Positions 8,590 to 13,879 of a DNA stretch of 13,879 nt are shown here, piece by piece (position 1 is the stretch's first letter; the number at the start of each line of letters is the position of its first letter). Both the position numbers and the translations under genes were made by a program. The stretch comes from Clostridiales bacterium (GTDB lineage Bacteria > Bacillota > Clostridia > Caldicoprobacterales > DTU083). The notes under the pieces were generated by a model. The model made no database searches. It had not been told where the DNA came from and worked only from the letters and a program-made list of their open reading frames with translations. The stretch is taken from NCBI GenBank assembly GCA_012512335.1, contig JAAZEK010000335.1, positions 1-13,879 on the forward strand, written 5' to 3'.

Positions 8590-8603
8590 AGAACAAATGT
8601 TCC
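8590..8603 (+). promoter_or_regulatory. LexA (DinR) SOS operator of recA
   Basis: GAACAAATGTTC at 8591-8602 is a perfect match to the Gram-positive SOS box core GAAC-N4-GTTC. It lies 8 nt after the -10 hexamer and so covers the expected transcription start. LexA bound here would block recA transcription until DNA damage triggers RecA-stimulated LexA self-cleavage. Confidence 0.9.
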
Positions 8604-8631
8604 CTTCAGATTATTAATAGGGGGTAAGAAA

Positions 8632-9672
8632 ATGGATAAGAAAAAAGCGTTGGATATGGCTCTTGTACAAATTGAGAAGCAGTTTGGTAAAGGTTCTGTT
8701 ATGAAACTGGGTGAGTCAACACACTTGAATGTTAACTTTATTCCTACCGGCTCTCTTGAATTGGACCTTGCATTAGGGGTAGGAGGTATCCCCAGAGGTA
8801 GAGTTACTGAAATCTTCGGTCCTGAATCCTCAGGTAAAACCACTGTGGCATTGCATGTAATTGCCGAAGCTCAGAAAGCAGGTGGAACAGCAGCATTTAT
8901 TGATGTCGAACACGCATTGGATCCCATTTATGCAACAAAGCTTGGCGTAGATATCGATAACCTGTTAGTTTCTCAACCCGACACAGGTGAACAGGCATTG
9001 GAAATTGCCGAAGCTCTGGTTCGAAGTGGTGCTATCGATATAATAGTTGTCGACTCAGTAGCAGCTCTTGTACCTAGGGCCGAAATAGAAGGTGAAATGG
9101 GTGACACCCATGTGGGTTTGCAAGCCAGGCTCATGTCCCAGGCCATGCGTAAGCTGTCAGGTATTATCAACAAGTCTGACACAGCGGCGGTTTTCATCAA
9201 TCAATTACGTGAAAAGGTAGGTATTATGTTCGGCAATCCAGAAGTTACCCCTGGTGGTCGTGCACTAAAGTTTTATTCTAGTGTACGCTTGGATATCAGA
9301 AGAATAGAAACCCTTAAGCAAGGTCAAGATTCTGTAGGAAACCGTACTCGGGTAAAAGTAGTGAAAAATAAAGTAGCTCCACCATTCAAACAAGCCGAAT
9401 TTGATATCATTTACGGTGAAGGCATCTCTAAGGAAGGTTCTATTCTGGATATGGGAGCAGAATATGAAATAATTAACAAAAGCGGTGCATGGTACTCCTA
9501 TAAAGATACCCGAATTGGTCAAGGGCGTGAAAATGCTCGTCAATTTCTAAAAGCCAATCCAGAGACCGCAAAAGAAATTGAAGCTCTAGTTCGAGGAAAA
9601 ATCCTTAATATTTCATCCCCTTCAGCTTCAGATGAAGAATTGGAAGTCGATGATGCCGAGCTTGATGATTAA
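8632..9672 (+). CDS. recA: Recombinase RecA (346 aa)
   Basis: RecA forms a filament on single-stranded DNA, drives homologous strand exchange and promotes LexA self-cleavage in the SOS response. The start MDKKKALDMALVQIEKQFGKG is followed by Walker A GPESSGKTT (63-71), the Walker B stretch IIVVDSVAAL, and the DNA-binding loop region GDTHVGLQARLMSQAMRKLSG with FINQLREKVGIMFGNPE. The C-terminus is acidic (EELEVDDAELDD), as usual. The open frame reaches a spurious ATG at 8581 inside the promoter, but ATG 8632 has the Shine-Dalgarno sequence GGGGG (8620-8624 region) and gives the conserved length. It has its own promoter, LexA box and terminator. No recX follows. Confidence 0.98.
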   Translation: MDKKKALDMALVQIEKQFGKGSVMKLGESTHLNVNFIPTGSLELDLALGVGGIPRGRVTEIFGPESSGKTTVALHVIAEAQKAGGTAAFIDVEHALDPIYATKLGVDIDNLLVSQPDTGEQALEIAEALVRSGAIDIIVVDSVAALVPRAEIEGEMGDTHVGLQARLMSQAMRKLSGIINKSDTAAVFINQLREKVGIMFGNPEVTPGGRALKFYSSVRLDIRRIETLKQGQDSVGNRTRVKVVKNKVAPPFKQAEFDIIYGEGISKEGSILDMGAEYEIINKSGAWYSYKDTRIGQGRENARQFLKANPETAKEIEALVRGKILNISSPSASDEELEVDDAELDD

Positions 9673-9681
9673 ATATTAAGT

Positions 9682-9706
9682 GCCCCATTTATGGGGTTCT
9701 TTTTTT
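9682..9706 (+). terminator. Intrinsic terminator after recA
   Basis: The stem CCCCA/TGGGG (9683-9687 with 9692-9696) has a 4-nt loop and is followed by TTC and seven T residues. It begins 10 nt after the recA stop codon. Confidence 0.9.
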
Positions 9707-9768
9707 ATATTTGGATAGCTGTTAATAGTAACAAATAATTAGATATATGCAGATATGGTGCAAATTAC

Positions 9769-9797
9769 TTGACACCCCTATCTAGAAGTTGTAAAAT
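9769..9797 (+). promoter_or_regulatory. Sigma-A promoter of rny
   Basis: A perfect -35 hexamer TTGACA (9769-9774) and the -10 hexamer TAAAAT (9792-9797) are separated by the ideal 17 nt. The expected start near 9804 gives a leader of about 140-150 nt before rny, unusually long and structured for this window. Confidence 0.82.
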
Positions 9798-9809
9798 AAG
9801 TTTAAATCA

Positions 9810-9880
9810 CAAATGTTATAGTAATATAAACATTTGGTGCTTTTCCAAGGTGTAAGTACAAAAATGGAATTACACACTGG
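9810..9880 (+). promoter_or_regulatory. Structured 5' leader of rny (two hairpins)
   Basis: Two inverted repeats lie between the promoter and the terminator-like hairpin. The first is a perfect 8-bp stem CAAATGTT/AACATTTG (9810-9817 with 9829-9836, 11-nt loop). The second is CCA+GTGTAA with TTACAC+TGG (9845-9855 with 9870-9880), broken by a 2x2 internal loop, with a 14-nt apical loop. The second would sequester the AAGGTG ribosome-binding sequence of the small reading frame at 9864. I recognise no known riboswitch class. Confidence 0.5.
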
Positions 9881-9929
9881 TTACCGAGTATATTTACTCG
9901 GTTTTATTATTAAAGTTATTGACAGTTGA
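9864..9929 (+). CDS. Possible 21-codon leader peptide upstream of rny
   Basis: A short frame opens with ATG 9864 and ends with TGA 9927-9929, encoding a 21-residue peptide that begins MELHTGYRVYLLGF and has a hydrophobic middle. The Shine-Dalgarno-like AAGGTG at 9847-9852 has workable spacing (11 nt). It lies in the rny leader downstream of a strong promoter, overlaps the terminator-like hairpin at 9884-9901, and stops 17 nt before the rny GTG. Such an arrangement suits a translated attenuator or translational coupling, but a frame this short can arise by chance and I know of no homologue. The call rests on position and ribosome-binding site only. Confidence 0.3.
   Translation: MELHTGYRVYLLGFIIKVIDS
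9884..9911 (+). terminator. Terminator/attenuator hairpin in the rny leader
   Basis: A perfect 7-bp stem CCGAGTA/TACTCGG (9884-9890 with 9895-9901) has a TATT loop and is followed by TTTTATTATT. It has the form of an intrinsic terminator but lies between the rny promoter and rny, so it would make a short RNA of about 105 nt or act as an attenuator. The interrupted T-tract suggests partial termination. Confidence 0.65.
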
Positions 9930-9946
9930 AGAATTATTTTTAGGAG

Positions 9947-11509
9947 GTGTACCCAATAACACTAACACTACCATTACCATTACTAATAGTAATTGTCCTG
10001 GTAGTAGCCATTGTATGTCTTGGTATCGGATACTATTATCGTAAACGGATTGCAGAAGGAAAGATTTCCACCGCTGAAGAAGCCGCAACGAAGATTGTAG
10101 AAGAAGCTGAAAAGCAAGCCGAGGCAATGAAACGTGAAATCCTGCTAGAGGCGAAAGAAGAAACTCATAAACTGCGAAATGAAGTTGAGAAAGAAAGCCG
10201 AGAAAGGCGAAACGAAGCCCAGAGAACAGAACGTAGGCTTCACCAAAAGGAAGAAAATCTTGATAAGAAGTTGGATGCTCTTGAAAGCCGTGAAGACAAC
10301 CTGAATCGAAAGCAAAAGGAAATTCTAAGGCTACAAGAAAAAGCTGAAGCAATGGAAAAGCAACAGCTTGATGAACTGGAGCGTATTTCCTGCCTTACAC
10401 AAGAACAGGCTAAGGAACAACTACTTGAGATTGTAGAAAGGGAGATATCCCACGAAACGGCTGTAAAGTATCGTGAGATTGAATCCAAGGCCAAAGAAGA
10501 GGCGGATAAAAACGCTCGTAATGTTATCGCTCTAGCCATTCAGAAATCAGCAGCAGATCATGTTGCTGAATCCACCGTTTCGGTAGTATCTCTACCAAAC
10601 GATGAAATGAAGGGTAGAATTATTGGAAGAGAAGGTCGAAACATTCGTACATTGGAAACCGCTACTGGCATTGATCTTATTATAGATGATACACCGGAGG
10701 CAGTTATTCTTTCCGGTTTTGATCCTATACGACGAGAAGTAGCTCGAATAGCTCTTGAAAAATTAATAGTAGACGGTAGAATTCATCCAGCTCGTATCGA
10801 AGAGATGGTTGATAAAGCCAAAAAAGAAGTGGAGACTCAAATACGGGAAGAAGGCGAAAAGGCAGTTTTTGATATCGGATTGCATAATGTTCATCCCGAG
10901 TTGGTCAAACTGCTGGGCAGGTTAAAATACCGTACCAGTTACGGCCAAAATGTGTTGAAGCATTCCATCGAGGTTGCTCATTTGGCAGGTATTATGGCTG
11001 CTGAGCTTGGAGCTGACATTAAGTTAGCCAAACGAGCTGGTATGTTACATGATATAGGTAAAGCTGTAGACCATGAAGTTGAAGGATCTCATACTCAAAT
11101 TGGTGGAGATTTAGCTAAGAAATACCGAGAGTCTGCTAATGTAATCAATTCCATAATGGCTCACCACGGTGATGTTGAGCCAACTACCGTAGAGGCTATT
11201 TTAGTTCAGGCAGCAGATGCTGTTTCAGCAGCAAGACCAGGTGCCAGACGAGAAACTTTAGAAGCTTATATAAAGAGACTGGAGACATTGGAAGAAATCG
11301 CAAATTCCTTCGCAGGAGTAGAAAAGTCATTTGCAATACAAGCAGGAAGAGAGATAAGAATTATAGTTAAGCCTGACAAGGTAAATGATGATCAGGCTAT
11401 TATGATGGCTAGAGATATTGTCAAGCAAGTAGAAAAAGAGCTAGAATATCCAGGACAAATAAAAATTAACGTTATCCGTGAGACGCGGGCTGTAGATTAT
11501 GCAAAGTAA
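9947..11509 (+). CDS. rny: Ribonuclease Y (520 aa)
   Basis: RNase Y is the membrane-anchored endoribonuclease that starts mRNA decay in many Firmicutes, acting with the RNA degradosome partners. One N-terminal membrane helix (about 10-28) is followed by RKRIAEGK, a long charged coiled coil (about 38-190), a KH RNA-binding domain with GRIIGREGRNIR (223-234) and an HD domain with catalytic H368-D369 in LHDIGKA. The last residues, VIRETRAVDYAK, are typical. Its 520 residues equal the B. subtilis protein. The start is uncertain. GTG 9947 is the only standard start and sits inside the perfect Shine-Dalgarno AGGAGGTG (9942-9949); TAG at 9941 closes the frame upstream, and the site is ideally spaced only for an in-frame ATA at 9956. 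ymdB, which follows rny in B. subtilis, is absent. Confidence 0.96.
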   Translation: MYPITLTLPLPLLIVIVLVVAIVCLGIGYYYRKRIAEGKISTAEEAATKIVEEAEKQAEAMKREILLEAKEETHKLRNEVEKESRERRNEAQRTERRLHQKEENLDKKLDALESREDNLNRKQKEILRLQEKAEAMEKQQLDELERISCLTQEQAKEQLLEIVEREISHETAVKYREIESKAKEEADKNARNVIALAIQKSAADHVAESTVSVVSLPNDEMKGRIIGREGRNIRTLETATGIDLIIDDTPEAVILSGFDPIRREVARIALEKLIVDGRIHPARIEEMVDKAKKEVETQIREEGEKAVFDIGLHNVHPELVKLLGRLKYRTSYGQNVLKHSIEVAHLAGIMAAELGADIKLAKRAGMLHDIGKAVDHEVEGSHTQIGGDLAKKYRESANVINSIMAHHGDVEPTTVEAILVQAADAVSAARPGARRETLEAYIKRLETLEEIANSFAGVEKSFAIQAGREIRIIVKPDKVNDDQAIMMARDIVKQVEKELEYPGQIKINVIRETRAVDYAK

Positions 11510-11517
11510 GAAAATTC

Positions 11518-11546
11518 AAAAAGATGTGGGAAACCACATCTTTTTT
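11518..11546 (+). terminator. Intrinsic terminator after rny
   Basis: A perfect 9-bp stem AAGATGTGG/CCACATCTT (11521-11529 with 11534-11542) has a GAAA loop. The T-tract runs to 11546, and three A residues upstream extend the pairing. It begins just after the rny stop codon. Confidence 0.95.
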
Positions 11547-11556
11547 ATTACCAAAA

Positions 11557-11583
11557 AGAGGATTTCTAAAAGTTATGTAGAAT
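11557..11583 (+). promoter_or_regulatory. Sigma-H promoter of spoVS
   Basis: AGAGGATTT (11557-11565), an 11-nt spacer and GTAGAAT (11577-11583) match the published sigma-H consensus RnAGGAwWW-N11/12-RnnGAAT at every position. B. subtilis spoVS is under sigma-H control, so sequence and expected regulation agree. The leader would be about 90 nt. Confidence 0.8.
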
Positions 11584-11678
11584 ACTTTCTAATAACATTA
11601 ATCATGTCCATTCTAAAACGTACCAACTAAAAATCTTACTCTATTAGCCAACAAAACATATAGCAGGAGGGTCAACAT

Positions 11679-11939
11679 ATGGAAGCATTGAAGGTATCAT
11701 CAAAGTCCAATCCAAATTCAGTAGCAGGCGCTCTGGCGGGAGTAATACGGGAACAAGGTAGAGCAGAAATGCAATCAATAGGAGCCGGTGCTTTGAATCA
11801 GGCTGTCAAGGCGGTAGCCATCGCTCGTGGTTTTGTAGCACCAAGTGGCATAGATCTCATATGCATTCCCGCTTTTACCGATACAGAAATAAACGGTGAA
11901 GAAAGAACAGCTATCAAGCTAATCGTTGAACCTAGATAA
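11679..11939 (+). CDS. spoVS: Stage V sporulation protein SpoVS (86 aa)
   Basis: SpoVS is a small, highly conserved Alba-like nucleic-acid-binding protein. In B. subtilis its loss blocks sporulation at stage V and alters septation. The 86 residues match the family length exactly, and the sequence is almost unchanged between species: MEALKVSSKSNPNSVAGALA, IREQGRAEMQSIGAGALNQA, VKAVAIARGFVAPSGIDL and the end AIKLIVEPR. ATG 11679 has a strong Shine-Dalgarno sequence AGGAGGG (11665-11671). It stands alone between the rny terminator and a convergent minus-strand gene, with its own sigma-H-type promoter. Confidence 0.97.
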   Translation: MEALKVSSKSNPNSVAGALAGVIREQGRAEMQSIGAGALNQAVKAVAIARGFVAPSGIDLICIPAFTDTEINGEERTAIKLIVEPR

Positions 11940-11966
11940 ACAAAATTCAATAGGATACTACAGTTA

Positions 11967-12023
11967 AACTGCTCCAATAGCTCACAGACATTTGCTGTGA
12001 AGATAGATAATATTGGGGCAGTT
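11967..12023. repeat. Long inverted repeat between spoVS and the minus-strand gene
   Basis: AACTGCTCCAATA (11967-11979) pairs with TATTGGGGCAGTT (12011-12023) in 12 of 13 positions, plus one G-T. Within it TCACAG/CTGTGA (11982-11987 with 11995-12000) forms a second 6-bp hairpin with a 7-nt loop. The inner hairpin contains the last codons and TGA stop of the minus-strand gene. Neither strand has a T-tract after the outer arm, so it is not a standard intrinsic terminator, although it may protect the 3' ends of both convergent transcripts. Confidence 0.6.
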
Positions 12024-12623
12024 ACTATGATATTCCATACGTTTTACCTTAGATCCTTTTTGAATTATTCTACCACATTTAAGGCAATTATAATTGGGCT
12101 TATATAGGATATCTTCTTCGATCTTTACGGATAAATTTCCATACTTATTCCAGCTCTTCCACCCTGTTTTACATAACTTCATTCGCTTCTTGTAATCCGC
12201 ATATACCCACCGTAATATCCGATGAAAATGCAAGGGATATTTGGTATATTTTACATACTGAGTAGGGAGACCCAAACTAAGAGCATAATCTTGAAAGGAA
12301 TTCTCAATTAGTGACTGGAGAGGCTCAACAATTTTTGTGGACAAGTACGAAATATCTGCACTTTCAAAGCTCCTCCTTACCTGGTCAAACATATATCCTT
12401 GGCAAATTTCTATTTTTTCTTCTGGCTTCCACTCCAATTTTTCCAACAGCGAGAACACAATTTGATTGGATTTTTTTAGATATAATTTATTGCGAAACTT
12501 ATTACTTTTATAATAGGATACGGGAATAAAATCATAAACATATTCGCCAGTTTCAACGCGAACAGCTCCTATACAAGTTCCTCCAATTAAGCTTCCACTT
12601 CCAGCATCATCTATTTGTACCAC
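11982..12623 (-). CDS. Unrecognised protein: RNase HII-like N-terminal motif, C-terminal Zn-binding motif (213 aa)
   Basis: I do not recognise a named family. The protein opens with VQIDDAGSGSLIGGTCIGA, which resembles the first strand and catalytic-acid loop of RNase HII (DEAGRGPLAGP), with D5 and D6 in the acidic positions. An acidic residue near CQGYMFD (D80) could be a second ligand of an RNase H fold; this is inference. The C-terminal 35 residues hold C180-x2-C183 followed by H199-x2-C202 and H209-x2-C212, a likely zinc site. The frame is open to GTG 12698, but no ribosome-binding site lies there. GTG 12623 has TGGAG 9 nt upstream and places the motif at the N-terminus, so I prefer it. 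It is convergent with spoVS and divergent from surE. No signal peptide or membrane segment is seen. Confidence 0.75.
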   Translation of the reverse strand: MVQIDDAGSGSLIGGTCIGAVRVETGEYVYDFIPVSYYKSNKFRNKLYLKKSNQIVFSLLEKLEWKPEEKIEICQGYMFDQVRRSFESADISYLSTKIVEPLQSLIENSFQDYALSLGLPTQYVKYTKYPLHFHRILRWVYADYKKRMKLCKTGWKSWNKYGNLSVKIEEDILYKPNYNCLKCGRIIQKGSKVKRMEYHSNCPNIIYLHSKCL

Positions 12624-12741
12624 AGATTCACACTCCAATCGGGAGATATGGAAATAGTATTTGTAACGAACAGGTAAACTATAATATAATAGACTCACAA
12701 AGTCAGAAATTATCTAAAATAAACATATTTAAGGAGTTAAA

Positions 12742-13512
12742 ATGAATTTTTTATTATCAAATGATGACGGAATTTATGCAGAAGGACTTTATCAACTTGC
12801 CGCAAGCTTATCTAAATTGGGAAAGGTTACAATAGTAGCACCTGATTCGGAAAGAAGTGCAACTGGTCATGCAATAACCATACTTAATCCTTTACGAGTA
12901 AAAGAAGTTAAGCTTCCTGGGCTGGATGTAAAGGCTTATGCTGTTGATGGTACCCCTGCGGATTGTGTTAAAATTGCTATAGACTTACTACTGGAAGAAA
13001 AACCTGATTTTGTTTTTACAGGAATTAATCGTGGAGCAAATTTAGGCACTGATGTTTTATATTCAGGTACAGTATCTGCTGCCATTGAAGGATGTATAAT
13101 GGGCGTGCCATCAGCTGCTTTCTCTCTGGTATTTGGAGAAGAAATGGATTACGCTTTTGCAGGGCAGGTAGCAGGAGAGGTAGTCAAGATAATTACAAGC
13201 AAAGGTCTAACACCTAACACCTTAGTTAATGTTAATATACCCAATATTAATTCTGAAAAGACTAATGGAATGAAAGTAACACGATTAGGCAAAAGAAAGT
13301 ATACTAAAAATTATGAAAAAAGAGAAGATCCCAGGGGTATAACATACTATTGGCTAGCTGGGGAAATCATTGATGAAGATATGGATGTGGATATAGATAT
13401 GGAAGCCACCAATAATAATTTTGTTTCCATAACACCACTTCAATATGATTTGACCGATAACACTATGCTAGATACCTTTAAGCTGTGGGGATTGGAAGGA
13501 AATCCACTATAA
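12742..13512 (+). CDS. surE: 5'/3'-nucleotidase SurE (256 aa)
   Basis: SurE is a metal-dependent phosphatase that removes phosphate from nucleoside 5'- and 3'-monophosphates, with some exopolyphosphatase activity; it is linked to stationary-phase survival. The N-terminal signature LLSNDDGIYAEG gives the metal ligands D8 and D9; S39 in PDSERSATGHAIT and N96 in FTGINRGANLG complete the site. The end region SITPLQYDLTD is also typical of the family. Length (256) is normal. ATG 12742 has the Shine-Dalgarno sequence AAGGAG (12730-12735). It is divergent from the minus-strand gene, and I see no clear terminator after it. Confidence 0.96.
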   Translation: MNFLLSNDDGIYAEGLYQLAASLSKLGKVTIVAPDSERSATGHAITILNPLRVKEVKLPGLDVKAYAVDGTPADCVKIAIDLLLEEKPDFVFTGINRGANLGTDVLYSGTVSAAIEGCIMGVPSAAFSLVFGEEMDYAFAGQVAGEVVKIITSKGLTPNTLVNVNIPNINSEKTNGMKVTRLGKRKYTKNYEKREDPRGITYYWLAGEIIDEDMDVDIDMEATNNNFVSITPLQYDLTDNTMLDTFKLWGLEGNPL

Positions 13513-13536
13513 AAATGAAATTTCTTAACCGAACTC

Positions 13537-13564
13537 TTGCAAAACCTTTCTAATATGATAAAAT
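13537..13564 (+). promoter_or_regulatory. Sigma-A promoter of the RpiR-family regulator
   Basis: TTGCAA (13537-13542), a 16-nt spacer and TAAAAT (13559-13564) form a promoter, with an extended -10 TG at 13556-13557. It lies about 45 nt before the start codon at 13608. Confidence 0.65.
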
Positions 13565-13607
13565 GAATGTAAAATGTAGTTAAAGGTCCAGTAAAGGGGA
13601 GTATCAA

Positions 13608-13879
13608 ATGGACAAGCAAGGTTTAATCCACCGCATTGATTCCAGCTATAAGCGCATGAGTAAAGGACAGAAGCTAATAGCAGAATACATAATGAAAAAT
13701 TACGATAAAGCTGCTTTTATGACTGCTTCTCGACTTGGTAATATAGTTGGGGTTAGTGAATCTACGGTTGTACGTTTTGCTAATGCACTCAATTACGATG
13801 GGTATCCCAAACTACAAAAAGCTTTGCAGGAACTTATAAGGAACAAACTAACTACGGTACAGCGAATTGAATTGTCAGC
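13608..13879 (+). CDS. MurR/RpiR-family transcriptional regulator, N-terminal part (cut by window end)
   Basis: Ninety codons are visible before the window ends. They encode the N-terminal HTH_6 domain of the RpiR/MurR family: MSKGQKLIAEYIMKNYDKAA, then MTASRLGNIVGVSESTVVRFANAL with the recognition helix SESTVVRFANAL, then the family-typical GYPKLQKALQELI. Full-length members (about 280 aa) continue with a SIS domain that senses a phosphosugar; that part is outside the window, so the ligand cannot be guessed. ATG 13608 has the Shine-Dalgarno sequence AAAGGGGA (13593-13600) with 7-nt spacing and its own promoter. Confidence 0.93.
   Translation, partial: MDKQGLIHRIDSSYKRMSKGQKLIAEYIMKNYDKAAFMTASRLGNIVGVSESTVVRFANALNYDGYPKLQKALQELIRNKLTTVQRIELS

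Noticed and set aside
9876..9890. GGTTACCGAG resembles the 3' end of a GEMM-I (cyclic di-GMP) riboswitch.
   Set aside because: The upstream leader lacks the GEMM core (no AAAGGCAAACC-like or GGGACGCAAAGCC-like segments), and the bases here are explained by the terminator stem.
9894..10352. A 152-codon minus-strand frame opposite the start of rny.
   Set aside because: Its Phe/Leu-rich composition is what the antisense of the rny coiled coil gives (GAA/AAG read backwards); no supporting signals.
12311..12529. A 72-codon plus-strand frame inside the minus-strand gene.
   Set aside because: No ribosome-binding site or family resemblance. The minus-strand frame is longer, has a Cys/His motif and a plausible start, and is the better coding candidate.
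12680..12690. TATAATATAAT upstream of surE as a promoter.
   Set aside because: No -35 hexamer at acceptable spacing on either strand; the region is simply A/T-rich, so a promoter is not claimed.
1..13879. CRISPR arrays, tRNA/rRNA genes, insertion sequences, prophage or defence genes.
   Set aside because: No regular repeats, cloverleaf signals, transposase or integrase motifs were found; every long frame is a core gene except the unrecognised minus-strand one.

Overview
The window is a low-GC, gene-dense chromosomal segment from an endospore-forming Firmicute. The genes for dipicolinate synthase B, TepA, YlzJ and SpoVS, together with a sigma-H-type promoter, show that it is a spore former. 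The gene order (spoVF - dapG - tepA - ylzJ - ftsK/spoIIIE - rimO - pgsA - cinA - recA - rny - spoVS) resembles Bacillus subtilis but is reduced, and rimO within the block fits anaerobic Clostridia better than Bacillus. Genus cannot be decided from sequence reading alone. Almost every gene is a core gene. I see no CRISPR array, insertion sequence, prophage, tRNA or rRNA.

Layout. 1-1830: the 3' part of spoVFB (dpaB) and a dapG-type aspartate kinase, closed by a strong terminator. This is lysine/diaminopimelate flux feeding spore dipicolinate. asd and dapA, which accompany these genes in B. subtilis, are not here. 1900-2861: tepA and ylzJ, overlapping by 4 nt. 2909-8502: an extended -10 promoter, then ftsK/spoIIIE, rimO, pgsA and cinA. 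These are tightly packed and read one way (DNA translocation, ribosome modification, phospholipid synthesis, nucleotide repair). 8553-9706: recA with its own sigma-A promoter, a perfect LexA box and a terminator. 9769-11546: rny (RNase Y) behind a strong promoter and a roughly 150-nt leader. The leader holds hairpins, a possible 21-codon leader peptide and an intrinsic terminator, followed by an unclear rny start codon. 11557-11939: spoVS under a sequence that fits the sigma-H consensus exactly. 11967-12623: an unrecognised minus-strand gene with an RNase HII-like N-terminal motif and a C-terminal Cys/His zinc-binding motif; its 3' end lies in a long inverted repeat. 12742-13512: surE, divergent from it. 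13559-13879: the promoter and first 90 codons of an RpiR/MurR-family regulator, cut by the window end.

No obvious new multi-gene system is present. The parts most worth a second look are the leader upstream of rny, with its possible AUA or GUG start, and the uncharacterised minus-strand protein beside surE.
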